NCBI RefSeq assembly: GCF_947623445.1
Contig: NC_135243.1
Span: forward strand, 9,798,501 to 9,862,500
DNA: 64,000 nt
Direction of reading: 5' to 3'
From: Clavelina lepadiformis
Lineage: Eukaryota; Chordata; Ascidiacea; Aplousobranchia; Clavelinidae
The position numbers and the translations under genes are program-made. A model generated the notes under the pieces. That model was not told the DNA's origin. It searched no databases and was given only the letters and a program-made list of their open reading frames with translations. Shown piece by piece: positions 1-13,041 of the stretch; position 1 is the stretch's first letter, and every line of letters begins with the position of its first letter.

Positions 1-2036
1 ATATAATTAAACTTGTTTACATGCACAGTCTGTCTTTCTATTAAAACCGCTAAATAAATTAACCTCATTCTGTCAAAATCTTTATGAATATTAACTTAAT
101 GGACTTTACAAATGTACGGCACTAGTTCACCAATTATACCATCAATTTCATGTGGTTAGTCGTCATAACAAAGTTAATACGTGACAATATGAAGCGGCAA
201 CGCCGTCTGATCAGCTTTCACCACGCTCAGTTTATGTTTAAAGAATGGCGTCACCTTTGTTCTGCGCATTGTCAACATTTGGTCACGCTTGATATGACTT
301 CTTGCTGAAGCTGTTCTAGATGAGTTTTAGTTTTCGCTCAATACTTACCGCGTTTTGGAAACCAAAAGTCATCACTGCCAAGACATTTTAAATCGATGGA
401 AATTTCTTTTCAATATAAATTGCTTTTATAACTTGTAATTGCAAGGTATCACAACATGATCACGACGTATAAGTGCGACATATAACATATTTTATCCAAT
501 ACAGCTTTACGCGTTGCCTCAAAATAGTTGAAATGTTCAGAGTGAATATTTCACTGTATGCTGAGGTGCGCAGTATTCCATGTTAGACAACCTACATACT
601 TTGAAACATCTGCTTTGAGTGAGGTACGAAAAGATTAAAAAATATACTTTGTATATTTCAGTTTGCAAAGCTTAGTTACAGTAGATCCCTTTCTTGGCAT
701 ACTGCTCGAGTTAGCCAACAGCTTACAAAACAAAGTTTTGCTTTCCCTCTGTTCTATTTGGACTTGTACTAAAAATAGTTTCTCTTGGCCTGGCTCTTCT
801 GGAACCAAAGCTTGTTAAATATATACTGTTTGACCTAAATCAATCACTACGAGAGTGGTTATGCAAAAATTTAAGCTACTAAGGGTTTAATTGAAGTTAA
901 ATTTGAATTAGAAGGAAGTTTTCGGTTAGGTTACTATTTTAAAATATTTCAGTTAAGTTAACAATAAACAATGAAAAATAGCCTTAAACGCACGATTTTC
1001 CCGGTGAAAAACAAGCAGCCTAAGACAAAACGACAGAAGTCCAGACATGGGCCTCGGTCCTTTCCTCTATGAGTCTGGTCTAATGTACCAACATCATTTT
1101 CAAAATGTGATAAATTTTTAAGTGATTGAGTTATCGAACTGATTTTTTTATTTTTCGTACAAATTCTTCAAGGTAACAGTGCATATAATTTACGGGTTGT
1201 AAAGCACTGTACATACCATTTTGTAATTAGTGTTTTGTCATCTGTTACCTGACAGCTTTATGTAATAATTACATAAAGCTCCCCAAAACATTGGAGAAAA
1301 GAGCTCGAACAGCTGGGTATCAGTTTAAGTTTTCACCTCGGTACACTAAAACAATAGAAGCAATACTGTTCTAATGCGTCACAAGTAATGAAATGTCAAA
1401 ATGAGTAAAAAAGCGCATTACAACTCCGTACTTTCTTTTTTATGAAACATATCCTTTGGTTTTATTTTCCGATGTCATTGCAGCAAATCTCAGATAATGT
1501 TTTTGATTTGTACACTACATCATTTTGCAAACCTGTAACTGTAGGCTATTACCATACGTTTTGGGCACATGTAGAATACCTTAATACTGTTTTGTCAGAA
1601 CAGCAGTTAGGATCCTCAAAAAATGTTTTGCGGGGTTCGCTTAATGTTCTTTCATATTAGTGCAAAAACGTATTCGTTTCTACTATTTGACCGAGAAGAA
1701 ATTTTGTCATCACGCGATGCTATTAATGCGGTTGTACTAAAATGTGCTAATGTACAACGTGCGCCATATCACTGTGGACTGCGTGCGTCATGGACCGTGT
1801 TCTTGAATGTGGGTTACGCAGTATCATGTGACAAAGTGCACAAAGCTTCTCAGGTAACCCGATAGATTCTCGCGTACCAAAGCCTTTGCGTATCACTAGT
1901 GGTACACCCACCCAAAAAAGAAAATAAATGCTTTAGTGTCACAACATGACTCATATCTATTGCATCCATACCTTTTATAGGAAACATTTGCATTCAAATT
2001 CTATGACATAGCGAGGTTTTGGAGTTTTTATCTTAA
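1..2036 (+). repeat. Segment X, first copy of a segmental duplication
   Basis: This stretch is repeated in direct orientation at 21669-26593, with the same order of landmarks and only scattered substitutions and small indels. The match begins at base 1, so the duplication may extend left of the window. It breaks off at 2036, just after the shared TCTTAA. Two differences stand out. The first copy carries an inverted-repeat arm (559-848) that the second lacks. The second copy carries an LTR element at the site that is empty here near 550. I see no confident gene; a weak open frame at 1442-1865 is broken here and longer in the other copy. Confidence 0.9.
559..848 (+). repeat. Left arm of a 290-bp inverted repeat
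   Basis: The reverse complement of this stretch recurs at 2845-3134, with only a few mismatches over about 290 bp. The arms flank about 2 kb. The second copy of segment X lacks this arm, which suggests it arrived as an insertion after the duplication. No terminal inverted repeat or target duplication of its own is obvious, so I cannot name a family. Two copies of one mobile unit in opposite orientation, or the arms of a large foldback element, are both possible. Confidence 0.8.
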
Positions 2037-4189
2037 GACGAGAATAGGCTTTACTTGACGAAGTAGTTTACTAGCGTTGCGGACCCATGCGTTTAAAGCG
2101 CATGTGGTCCACAAAGCGTATAGCCTATAGTTACTGTAGTAGCGCTTGACAGTCCACATAGGCTACGTTGTGCATATTACATCATACACGATCCAGGTAG
2201 GTCACATAATGCATGGCCATATTTAAGAAGTAACCTTACCAAACGCGTCAAGATTTTCCATTTTAAATTAAAGTTCGAGAAAAAAGGTTGCCATGTCTGC
2301 TCAAAAGTTCCAATATTAATAAAACAGAGTACTTTAGTGTCTGAATTTATGGTACGATATTTTGCAACTGATTCAACACAGGCTGGTTATGTACTTTCTT
2401 ACTGTAATTGAACATCGTACACTGTATTCTGCTTAGGTACTTAGACATCTTTAAAAGTGAGGACGCAAAGCAGTACATTGTGGCTTAAAACGCAACGTAA
2501 ACCAAAAAACAGTTTTCGACGTTGATTGCGTCTGTTTCTTTATGGTTGATATCGTGTTAACAACAAAGATCCCGAGGTAAGTCTCACAGAGTTTGTGATT
2601 TGCTACATAGTTTGTTACATCCCTTGGCATGTTTGTTACATCCCTCGGTTAGAGAATAGCCTTCAAAATGGGTCAAGCTTTGTTAGCAGTCATTAATCAA
2701 AGTAACGGGTGGTAAAATGGCTCAAAATCCATATAATAGACACTTTTCAACATTTTGCCAAATTACAAATTTTTGTAGGTCAGTTGAAACAAAAGCGAAA
2801 TATTCAACGTGGAAAATATGAAATCTTGCGTATGGTGGCGCAAAAAGTGGTTGATTTAGGTCAAACAGTATATATTTAACAAGCTTTGGTTCCAGAAGAG
2901 CCAGGCCAAGAGAAACTATTTTTAGTACAAGTCCAAATAGAACAGAGGGAAAGCAAAACTTTGTTTTGTAGGCTGCTGGCTTACTCGAGCAGTATGCCAA
3001 GAAAGGGATCTACTGTAACTAAGCTTTGCAAACTGAAATATACAAACTGTATTTTTTATTCTTTTCGTACCTCAATCAAGGCAGATGTTTCAAAGTATGC
3101 AGGTTGTCTAACGTGGAATACTGCGCACCTCAGCGAAAACACTTATTTTCTGGACTTTATAACCTTTGAATCAGCATTCGCATTACGAAAACACTCGCTT
3201 AAACTTTCTTTAAAACGGAGAAATTAGTTTCCCAAGCAAAACAGTTTCCTTCTACCAGAGTAAGTTTCTGTTATAACCACTACAACTATACTCTATTGTA
3301 CGTACGGCACATTGCAGTTCCATTACGTGATTAGGGCAGTCATTCGATGTGTCATTGGCTGTGTCATTCGCTGTGTCATTGGCAGTCATTCGCTGAATGA
3401 ACAATTTTTCGAGTGACAGCTGCCTTTAACACTCACATGTCCTTATTTGTCATCTATCAACAATAGTGCGGGTCATGCAAGATGGATACCACGTGGGCGA
3501 TCAGCTAGTGTTTGTTATTCACGAAAAAGCATACGCACAACCCAGGGCTGTTTTTAGGCTTTCGTATAAGAATATAAAACAACTATAGCCTAAACGAATT
3601 GACTGCTGTAATCTCATGAACTAAACATTCTTCTTTATACAGCAGACTATGATCATAATACATTTAGAAAAAAATAACATCTGATTGCATGTGTTTGTAC
3701 AGTCTAATTTAAAGTAAAAATCGATTTCTTTGAGTACAACCCACAATGACCTTGCAAAATGGACAATGAAATTCTAACTACGGCATGAAGCTTATCAAAA
3801 AGTGAGTTGGTAACTTTTCTTTTTTGTAGGCTATATACATAAAACCTAACTGCTAATATAGATTTTTTATAGATCAAACTGTTGACTTGCCAACAAATCT
3901 TTCGATCAAGCATACATTGTACGTTCGTCTCCGCAAATTAATTATTTATGCCATCATTTATTTCTTTCTTAAAATACCAGAATTATCGACAAAGTTTAAC
4001 TTTTGCGTAGCGAGGCTATTATACTGAGATTGTAAATCATTTTGGATGTTGCTTCTAAACCTTTTATAAACGATTGTTTTATATTTTAAAAATATACACC
4101 TTTTAACACATGCAGTATTTTACTCACTAAACAAACTGTCACCTTGTGTCCAAGTATCGTAATAGTAATTACGTAATAATAATAACGTA
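2037..4189. other. Intergenic stretch, no gene seen
   Basis: Apart from the repeat arm at 2845-3134 I see no coding signal. Around 3343-3400 there is a short degenerate tandem repeat built on the motif GTGTCATTNGCT. From about 4160 the sequence becomes a simple repeat rich in TAGTAA, which is the target of the MITE at 4198. Confidence 0.6.
2845..3134 (-). repeat. Right arm of the 290-bp inverted repeat
   Basis: Inverted partner of 559-848. Open frames that run through it on both strands are short and match nothing I recognise; they are probably by-products of the repeat. Confidence 0.8.
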
Positions 4190-4197
4190 ATAGTAAC

Positions 4198-4435
4198 CAA
4201 TGTTCCCTCTAATTTTTTACGAGTCTGAGCAAAAACACTAACTCCCTGAGCGGTCCCTTGGACAACTGTGAGCAACATCAGACGAGCCACGTGCGCACTG
4301 TGGCCATTATTGTGAGTTTATTTTATTTTCAATTCAGGTTGGATTATTTTCTTGTGCGCAGCACAGATTTTCTGTGCGCGGAGACCGTGTCATCAGTGCG
4401 CATTTGCGCACGCGCGCAGCTTAGAGGGAACATTG
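4198..4435. mobile_element. Non-autonomous hAT MITE (238 bp)
   Basis: The ends are perfect 15-bp terminal inverted repeats, CAATGTTCCCTCTAA and its complement TTAGAGGGAACATTG. They are flanked by an exact 8-bp target duplication, ATAGTAAC, at 4190-4197 and 4436-4443. An 8-bp duplication with this end type is characteristic of hAT transposons. The interior has no transposase. The right part is rich in TGCGCA and GCGCGC motifs, which may be subterminal binding repeats. It landed in a TAGTAA-rich simple repeat. Confidence 0.9.
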
Positions 4436-6675
4436 ATAGTAACACTAATAGTAAAAGTAACACTAATTAAGGTACCGATTACAGAATTACGTAAATTGTT
4501 TTTCTCCGTTGCAAATAAGAATATGATTTAGTAACGGGCCAATCATCGGACAATCAAAATATCAAGTTAGCTTAAATGCTGTTGTAAGTTTTAGATTGAA
4601 TACCACAGTTATATCACCGCGTGAATGGTTAGAGTATTTGACAGCTTCATACGGAGTATTTTAACCAACTAAACCACAATACTCCATATGGCTTTAAATC
4701 AAAAGTAGCAGAGAAAGTGACGTTTTCGGTTATAGGATGCAGATTATTTGAACAAGACCGATTAATTCTACTAATGTTACATTCCAAAACAGAACACGAG
4801 GGGTGTGTACGCTATATTACATTACAACTTGTATCTGCCGATACAGTAATTTGGTCTCACAATTTCGCGTTTTCAGTTATTTCCATTAGGCAATATCCTG
4901 AACTATTTGTAGTCGTAATGAGCATGTGGCGGGGTGTATTTACAGCACTAAGTGCGAAATACATTCCCAAGTACTTTTTGTCTATACCAAGTGGTGAATT
5001 ATGTTATAATGTGAATTGAGGTTTCATATTTCATAAGTACTATAAAAGCTAAATATGCAGCGCACCATGTGTTTTGATTAAGATAATGTGAAGAATGTTA
5101 ATTATAATCAAACGCTTTAGCTTAAAGATTTGGTACTTTCACGAAATGATTTAAAGCGACTTAATAAAACGCATAATTACAGTACATGAAAAATCGTTAA
5201 ATATAATAAATTAAAGCAGTAAGTTTGGTGCTGATCGTTTTCTTTCTCTGTTCTTGTATATTAAAATGGTATGTTAAGTTCAGTGTCAATCTCTTAAAGT
5301 GCAAGACTCAGTTGTGTCGTGTTGTGAACAAAATAAAATAACGTGTTGAATACACACTAATACGTAATACTAAACGTAGACTTTGCTTTCATTGTGTACT
5401 ATTAGTTAATTTGGTTGTAAGAGCTATAATGGCATGACTCAGTTGTTAATTTGGCAATCAATACTTAACCATTTATCAGCACATTTTACCTTCTCATAGC
5501 GAAGTAGTAACTTGTGGTTAAATGTAACTGTTGATATTTGTACATTGTACACGCCATTGCCGTCCATCATCACAAAGGGTACCATATTTTTAGTACGCCT
5601 TGAGTATTCACTCGCTCGCCGCATAGCCTCTTTGCTTCATTTATTGTAGTTTCGAATCATTTATTCAGTGGTTTTCAAAATACATTCTGTTGCAGTTAAA
5701 AGCAAGTCTATGATAACTATTGTAACTGTATCCAATTTGATAAGCTGTGTTGGATCAAAGGTATGAACCCACATGAAACCAATTAATCGAATTACGTTAT
5801 ATGCCCACCATCAACTGAGTCACTGACTCGAAATAAAATGTATATTACCAAGTATTTGCCTGTTCATTTCTGTCAACCTCACCTGAGGAAATGCTCACTT
5901 TATCTATGAATATTTTCTGCCGATTATGCAACATTCTTTTTAACCTGCACTATTGCACGCCTTTTACTTGCATACTTGTCTTTTACAGCAAATACGATTG
6001 TCAGTAAATGTATCAAATCATTAACGTCGTTAACCACAACATCATAAGATTTAATGGAACTAGCTTTCGTTATGGAATAATGTTCATCATTTAACTGCAG
6101 GCAACAGCTCGATGTTTGCTTTGAATAAAATGTTCAAAGTAGTTTAAGAGTATCGCCTAAAGCAAGTAACTCGTAGGTACAGTAATTATAGTCATCTGAG
6201 ACCATGTGCACAATAAAGCAAAACGTCGCCTAACACGTGTCATACAGAATAGCTTTTGTTGCAGACCGGCCACTCCTGGTTACAGGCTTGTCATTAAAAT
6301 TTATAACCAGCAACAACGTCAAGTATTTTTTTAATTACCACATGTTGTAAATGGATTTTAAATTGTCTCGACTCTAGTGTTCGTTTTGCGTATGTTGCAT
6401 ACACACTGTTTATAAAACAAAAACCTAAGCGGCAATATCTGAATGACCTTGCGCATAACCTTATTTCCAAGGCCCAAATCCGGGATTACTCCAGTGAAGA
6501 GGGCTATAGCCTATAGGTACGTTGTATCTGCGTGTTCCTATCGTGAAGAAATCTCTCTTTTACACTCACTTTAAGCAACGTTGCAAAAAAACAAAATAGA
6601 TTTATCGATTTATATGTCATCGTTAATCAACAGAGCGAAATCTCCAATCGAAACAAAAAAATCCCTTGTGGCTAG

Positions 6676-6861
6676 AAGGCGCATGAGCAACTTATTTTGT
6701 CACGTTATACGGGGACTCTGCTGAAGCGCTCGAGAAGCCGAAAATTAAAACAATTTGAAAGGAACTTCCGCAGAGATATTGGCGACAATCTAACAAAAAA
6801 ATTGCAAGAATACAGGCATGAGATAAACGCCAGCGAAGAAATCTTTTGTTCGCAACGGTAG
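6676..6861 (+). other. Possible orphan terminal exon
   Basis: An open frame of 61 codons starts directly after GGCTAG, a weak splice-acceptor candidate, and ends in TAG. It has no ATG at its start. The predicted peptide is basic and helix-like, with RSRSRKLKQFERNFRRDIG in the middle followed by KLQEYRHEINASEEIF, so it looks more protein-like than the surrounding frames. I do not recognise a family and see no upstream exon that joins in phase. It may be the end of a gene whose other exons I missed, or chance. Confidence 0.2.
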
Positions 6862-7744
6862 CGTTTTTGGCAGGACGGAAAATTACGCTAATCGCAAAAG
6901 ATGCAACGTCACGTCTCGCAAAGCTGGTGTTAACCGGGACAAAGGTATCGCTACAGACATCGACTGTACACCAGCTGATAGCCAGCTAAGCAAATACAAA
7001 CAATTATCGCCATCGGGCCAGATAATGCGTCCCTTATAAAATAACTATTTCACACAAAATGTTTCATATCAAAACTTCACTTACAAGCGAGCGTCAAAAT
7101 GCCATTTAAGAAATATCCTAAGCGACATAGGTTCTCCAAGGGTAACCGCTTTTATGAAAGAAATGAGTCAGTTGCACGTAGCTCAGCTGAGTCGACACTG
7201 AAATGGTAAAGGCCGTCAGGTTAGGAAGGCTTATAATGTTCTGCACAAATGAACAGTTTACCTTCCATTCTTTGTAAAACTTGCAAGTTTGACAGTGGGA
7301 TAACACAGTGGAATTGGCAAACCGAAGATTTACGCCAGCCACCAAAATGGTTAACACCAACATCAATTTAAACAAGACGTATAATATTAGCCGAATTTAA
7401 ATTATGTGCTAGATTTATTTCTCCTACACATGCTATATAGGCTACAGATATTAAGAAATACATTGCTAACAGATTAAGATATTTAAACACTGAACCCAAT
7501 TTTATAAAAACGTCACTTGCCACATTAACGGCGCTTTGTTTGTGATCAATTGCGTCTGCATACTAAATGCATTTTGGCTACTTTTCTTCCAAGGCAAAAA
7601 CACCTAAAAAGTATGTTTTTGCATTGCCGAAAGTAACTCAAGTTCGCTTTGTGAAGTACTAGTTTGACGCATATTCTTAAAATGTTTTCGGGTACGTTCA
7701 GGAGGCGTCAAACACAAAAAAATGCCATAAAATCTTTGTTTGTT

Positions 7745-8115
7745 TTATTATACAGTGAATTTACTAAAAGACTGATTACTCGAAAAGTCCACCATGGGAC
7801 TCTTTGAAATTTTGCATGTCAGTTTAGTATGCTTTGAACTACCATTCCATAAAATGCCATCAAAAAACATGATTCAAACTATTTTTACAGAGGCGCAAAA
7901 TAAACACTAGAATTTTTGGTCTAAAAGAAACAATTTTAGCTACTTTCATGCTAATTTTTAGCCTAATTCTGCACGCGACTTGGGGCATTGAAGCCCGCCA
8001 ACTGCTAGGGTAATTCCCAGGCTAGAAAACAACACCAACCATACTGCCTTCTGATTGGTCTAAATAGGTTTTTTAAAGCCCTACGTAGGACTTCCAACAA
8101 ATTCATAAAGATTTT
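7745..8115 (+). repeat. Dispersed repeat, copy 1
   Basis: It shares diverged similarity with 52630-52975 on the same strand. The best stretch reads CTTCTGATTGGTCTAAA in both copies, followed by AGGTTTT and AAAGCCCTAC; further left, TTACTCGAAAA and TTGCATGT are shared. The ends are not sharp. It is probably an old interspersed repeat of unknown class. Confidence 0.6.
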
Positions 8116-10130
8116 AGTTTTAGGGGTTTGACGTCTCCTTATGGAAGTGGTTCTGCAATAAAAAGGTTACCAGATGCAGTAAATAAAGTTGTATTAAATC
8201 AGTTTCGCATTTTATTGAGTAGCCTACCTAAAGAAGGAGTTTCACAAAAGATAATGTAAAGACACATTAACGCATTCAATTCTGTCCAACACTTTTGACG
8301 TAAGCATTGTCTCCGATAGTTGGCCATTTATGAAAACTGAAATTTTTACTACGGTCGCCTTAAAGATAAACGGATGCTGTCAAATTGTGGAGTCTGCCTG
8401 CTTACATTACGGGTGGAACAGGCCATTCTAGCTTGGTACGACGGGCAAGCGTGTCGTTTATTTGGCCACCGCACATATCTTTAGCCTTCATTGAGGAATA
8501 AAAACTCTACTATTGCTTTTGTACAATCTTTTACAAGGGCAATATCCATACAAGGGTTGCCAGATGTCAGTTTGGAAGTCAATTTGTCTTTTAAAGGAGG
8601 CCAGACAGAAGCCAAATTATGAAAAGTTTAAGCAGGCATGGTTTTTTGAATAATGCACCCATTGAAGTCATTTTATTTATCAAAAATATTCCAACACGAA
8701 ATTTATTTGCGACTTCAACCGCAAAACATCGAAGATGTTGTAACAGAAGGCAACCGAACTGAAGGAAATAATTGTAAAAAACTCCAATGCGCCAGCTGGT
8801 GAGAAGAAATATTTTTATAAATGGCCACTGCAGCGTATGGTAATTACTGGATGAAATATAAGCTATTTAGCATGTTCCATTGCAAAAACGATCACTATTA
8901 ACAATAAACTGTGTTATACCATAAACGAAAAGGTGCCCCAAAGAAGCCAAATTGGCTTCCAGCGGTTCCAATTTGGAAGCCACTCAGGAAAAAAGAGACA
9001 AATGGCAATCCTGGTCCATACAGATGCAAACTTCTAAACCCAACGCAACAAATATAACCGGATAGTCAAACATTTCTTTTTGCATATTTTCTTCAGTAAT
9101 AACTCTTTTATACCTTAATCTTTGGCAATCCAATTTCTTTATTAAAAGTATATATTCCTTTGAAGTACCCAACTTTATAAGAGTACAAAACTTTGGCGAC
9201 TCGCTTATCATACTTCGACCACATCGCTTGTCATACAATTCCGAATAAAAATGTACACATAAGGCCTACCATATTACCCACCCAAATCACTGACAATCTA
9301 ATTTCGATTTTAACATATATGACTAAAATGTTTAGTGTTCCTTTAATTTTTTATAATTGGGTTAAACGTATGTCATAAGACAGTATTAAGACATATAGTA
9401 ATTGTCCAGGCTATCTAAGTGCAGTTATTCAGCAGCTCAGACGTCAATAAATAGAAGTGATTATCTGCAATCGACCTTCATTGAAAAGAGACGTTAACAC
9501 CAGTTGTAAATGTATGTAGCGAAAACCATTAATAACTAGAATTTGCGCTTTGTAAGTGCCTGGCACTGCACCAAATTAATTTTCAGTAACGTTAAATACT
9601 GCAGTAGGTTTCATTTATGCTTGGAGGCATGATCTCCACTGCCCCAAACGGCAAACACGCAAGTAGGGCATTGCTCAATCTCATTTCATTGCTTTTACCT
9701 GAAATGAATTTCCTGCAAGTGATGGGTTATCTCTACTAAGTTCTAAAAATACGATTTAAATTCGTAATCAACTTTTGATAATAGTAAGCGATATACCAAT
9801 TAAAAGCTAAAATCGGAAAGTTCATCCAGACTGCTAAACACTGCAAAATTTAACACTTTTGTAGCTTTCTACCCGCAGCTGTTGACATGTCCCAACTAAT
9901 TTAATTCTGTGATGAGCTGTTAAATACAGTACAATGTATTTTCCTCGGTTTTATTTTAATATATGAAATGTATAAATACATGTATTTATCATTCAGACAT
10001 TAAAATTTGCGAAAGAGTACACTATACATGCATACTGTGGTATGCTCCATAAGAAACTCAAAAGAATCTGCTGTTGATAATTACTATCACGGTTAAGGAA
10101 AACCTTTCATAAAAAGCGTTCCGATCCAGC

Positions 10131-10859
10131 TTAATAAGACAGTTTCCAGGATAGTATGGCTACCAGAGTTAATATTAACACAACGACGGCTATTCTACCT
10201 TGAAGTGGTAAACTTGTTAAAGACTCAGACAGTTTTAGCTTTTTGGAAAGATCTATCTTGCTAGTATCTTGTTCTGCGTGAATTGAGCTATAATTTTCTA
10301 TCGTCCAAGCTTGGACTGCAGTGTGAGAATGCAAGGCTTGCAAAATCATTGCCACTTTTTCAATAGAATCCGCCATGAAAGTAGAAGTGCTTTCCGGTTC
10401 AACAGATAGTTGATTTATCTCCCCGGAAATTTTCCCACATGCGTCAACAGGAACATGAAGTCCAGTTCGAATCATTTCCCAGCCCGCTGGCTTAGTTTGA
10501 TCTGAAAATGCCACATGTAGGTAGAAAATCTTTTTCAAGTCTTCTTGAAACGATTCCAACCCGCAAGTGAAATTGCTCCACTGTCGCACAAGGGCTGGCT
10601 TCAAGTCGTTCTTATCACCATGTTCTTGCAATTTTTTGAGTGCCGGTAGAAGCCACTTAGTTATGTTAAATGCCTGCTCCAAAATTTGATTTTGTAGGGA
10701 TAGCATTCTCCGTTGCAAATTCAACCAGTTGCCTTCTTGTCGACAATAAGTTCCAGAAGTGCTAGCCGCAATGATTCGATGCATTGAACTCAACTCGATT
10801 AAGTTGTTGATCATTTCCCAGTTTTTCTGAATTGTCGTGTTTTCTTTACCTGCGGTCAT
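10131..10859 (-). CDS. Single-exon 242-aa tail-anchored membrane protein, unknown function
   Basis: This is an uninterrupted frame, far longer than background for this AT-rich sequence. The start is an ATG preceded by AAA, a good animal initiation context. The N-terminal ~200 residues are polar and helix-rich, with leucine- and glutamine-rich segments (for example LQRRMLSLQNQILEQAF near residues 48-64) and no signal peptide. The last 20 residues are a hydrophobic segment (VVVLILTLVAILSW) that ends almost at the stop. That layout suggests a C-terminally anchored protein of the ER, Golgi or outer mitochondrial membrane with its bulk in the cytosol. I considered Bcl-2 relatives (no BH motifs seen), SNAREs (no heptad zero-layer motif placed) and SMCO-type coiled-coil proteins (only a faint resemblance). 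It lies in the 14 kb found only between X and Y of the first duplicate copy. Confidence 0.7.
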   Translation of the reverse strand: MTAGKENTTIQKNWEMINNLIELSSMHRIIAASTSGTYCRQEGNWLNLQRRMLSLQNQILEQAFNITKWLLPALKKLQEHGDKNDLKPALVRQWSNFTCGLESFQEDLKKIFYLHVAFSDQTKPAGWEMIRTGLHVPVDACGKISGEINQLSVEPESTSTFMADSIEKVAMILQALHSHTAVQAWTIENYSSIHAEQDTSKIDLSKKLKLSESLTSLPLQGRIAVVVLILTLVAILSWKLSY

Positions 10860-12910
10860 TTTAACTTAAATGTGTTGTTATCAGTAGATCTTTAAAAATT
10901 GGCTGTATTGAGTTAAAACACGTATCTCCTCCTGATTTTCCATCGCATCGTATACAAAGCAGTGCTTTTCAACGTTTTCGAAGACGGTTCTTACTTTTTT
11001 GTGACACGAAAACTACTTTACGCACACGTATCTTACAGGTCAGGTCTTGAAGCGTTTGACAGATTTACGGAGTTGGTACGTAGTTGGCTTTTATTGGTAC
11101 TACGAAACGTAAGTATCCAACGAAATAGAAGCTTTTTAATATATTTAAAAAGTTTCAATTTGCAACGTAAAGAACCCTCAGAAAAAACATCGATTTGTCG
11201 ACATTTGCAAACACAATTTTGACGCTAAGCGCAGAATTTTGCTTGCTTAATAGCAGTGCTTAAAATCACCACCTTAGAATATACTCTCATATTCATTAAT
11301 GTAGTAGTTTTGGTGACATTATTTGGAATGTATGAGTAGTAGGCTAATTGAGGTCTACTGTAATTTGTATGTAACACTGCGTAACGATAAGGCCAAATAT
11401 GATCAGGTGTAATATCGTGGATCAGGTTGAGATCTATGTTATTGGGTACAGCGATTGAGTTGTGCTGTAGATTTACCAATTTTTAACACGTTTGGTGTTC
11501 CGAAGTGGAGGGCGCAACCAGTGTGGAGCCTAGGCCCACCCGACCCCTGTTCCGCCATCTATGTCATACATTAGTCTTTATCCCAAACTTTTTTAGTCGG
11601 TGCACGACAAGCTCACGTTGCTGTGCCTATAGCGGTAAGAATTAAGACTATCGCTTTATTTATGATGTGATATATCAACATAATCCCTTACGTCACTGTT
11701 GTTTTTCTATTCGCCACTGACACACAACAATGGTTACGCTATATCAACTGCCACTTTGTTTAAATATCTGAACTTGCTTAGCGATCACTACGCGTTTTTT
11801 ATAGGCAATGAGGGAAAGCTTGTTGTTTGTTGCGCCAAGGAAAGCAGGATCTTTCACCTCGACTTGAACAACCAACTTAAGAGTTTAAATCGAAATAAAA
11901 CAATGCAAAATGATGGAGCATCGACATTCCGAAATAAAGTAACAGAAGGGTGATTTCATTCTCCCTCTCTACGCCCTACGTCTGTCATCCTTACTTTAGT
12001 ATTTTCTATGCGCATACTCAAAGGTTGAAAAGCACTGCATTAAACAATATTGTCAATGGCGGTTAGAATTAAACGTAAAATATTTTAAATTTTGTTTTCC
12101 TCAAGCAACTCGATTTTTATTTTGTTATCGATTTATTTTCCTACACTCCTTTTTCAATCCGACAGCTACACTCACTGGCTCAATGAATCTGCAAACGTTA
12201 TCATGCAATCTGTTTTTTTCGCTTGGTAATCCAACAAGTGCAGGATTACGAAAGACAATAAAAGCAGTCGATAATTTACGTTCATCGCAAATTTATTGAT
12301 CACTTTGCTGTTACGTGGATGTTTGGCCAAGCATGTAGCGATTCCGCTTGTCATACTGCAACGTTCTCATAAACGTAGAAGCATGTATTTAATATCTTAA
12401 CTGTCAGTTTTGGTTTAGGATTTCCGGGCAAGTGCATGAGAAAATGCACCAACCTGGATGCAAGAATGCGAACTTAGTCTGAAGGACACTGCAAGAGGGT
12501 CCGTGTACAAAACAAATCAAACTTGCGCCGCTATCCAACTTCATGTCTATATGACTCTAATTGTGTTTGCGCTACAAACTAGTGCTTTACAGCAAAGTGG
12601 AAGTCGATTATACAAAAGTGTTAGTTTTTGACTTTTGCCTTCACATAAATGTAGTATCTTACACGTCATATTGCCAAACTTCGCCCACTGATGAGCTTTT
12701 TGCTTAACGGGCTCGCTCTGTAGTAAGTGTATTTTAGTTTGGAAATATCTATTCTTCGTGCTGTTGTTTGTGTTTTGAAGAAACATTTTGGTAGTAATCA
12801 TTTTTCTTGTTATTAAAGACTCTGTTATTTCAATAATTTACATTAATAGATGCTTAACTTTAAGTGGTGTTTGTGGGTAATAATTCTGTAATGGTTTTTA
12901 TTTTCTTTAG
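10860..12910. other. Intergenic stretch, nothing certain
   Basis: No confident gene is present. A strong splice-donor-like GTAAGTAT at about 11109 follows an open frame that itself follows a TCTTACAG acceptor-like site near 11038, so a small plus-strand exon is possible, but its phase does not fit the terminal exon at 12911. Confidence 0.3.
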
Positions 12911-13041
12911 CTATCTTACCAAACCATTTTGAGCATTTATTTGAAATCGAATGTACTATTGAACCAGATCCCATTACCAAGCCAAGTCACCTGGAAGAGA
13001 CTGAACCATCTTTACTTGGATCCTCGCAAGAAAATGAATGA
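12911..13041 (+). CDS. Likely 3' terminal exon of an unidentified gene
   Basis: A strong acceptor (TTTTATTTTCTTTAG) precedes an open stretch that enters in phase 1 and encodes 42 residues before TGA. The peptide is acidic and rich in E, P and S (EIECTIEPDPITKPSHLEE, ending SSQENE), like a disordered C-terminal tail. The good acceptor, fitting length and biased composition make chance less likely. I could not find an upstream plus-strand exon ending in phase 1, so the gene stays unidentified. A gene fragment left by an old duplication is an alternative. Confidence 0.4.

Larger units (their letters stand above)
4444..10130. other. Long stretch with no confident gene
   Basis: Open frames here are short and unlike known proteins. 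Two things are worth recording: a possible terminal exon at 6676-6861 and one copy of a dispersed repeat at about 7745-8115. A small palindromic motif containing GAAGCCAAATTGGCTTC lies near 8946. I see no RNA gene. Confidence 0.5.
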
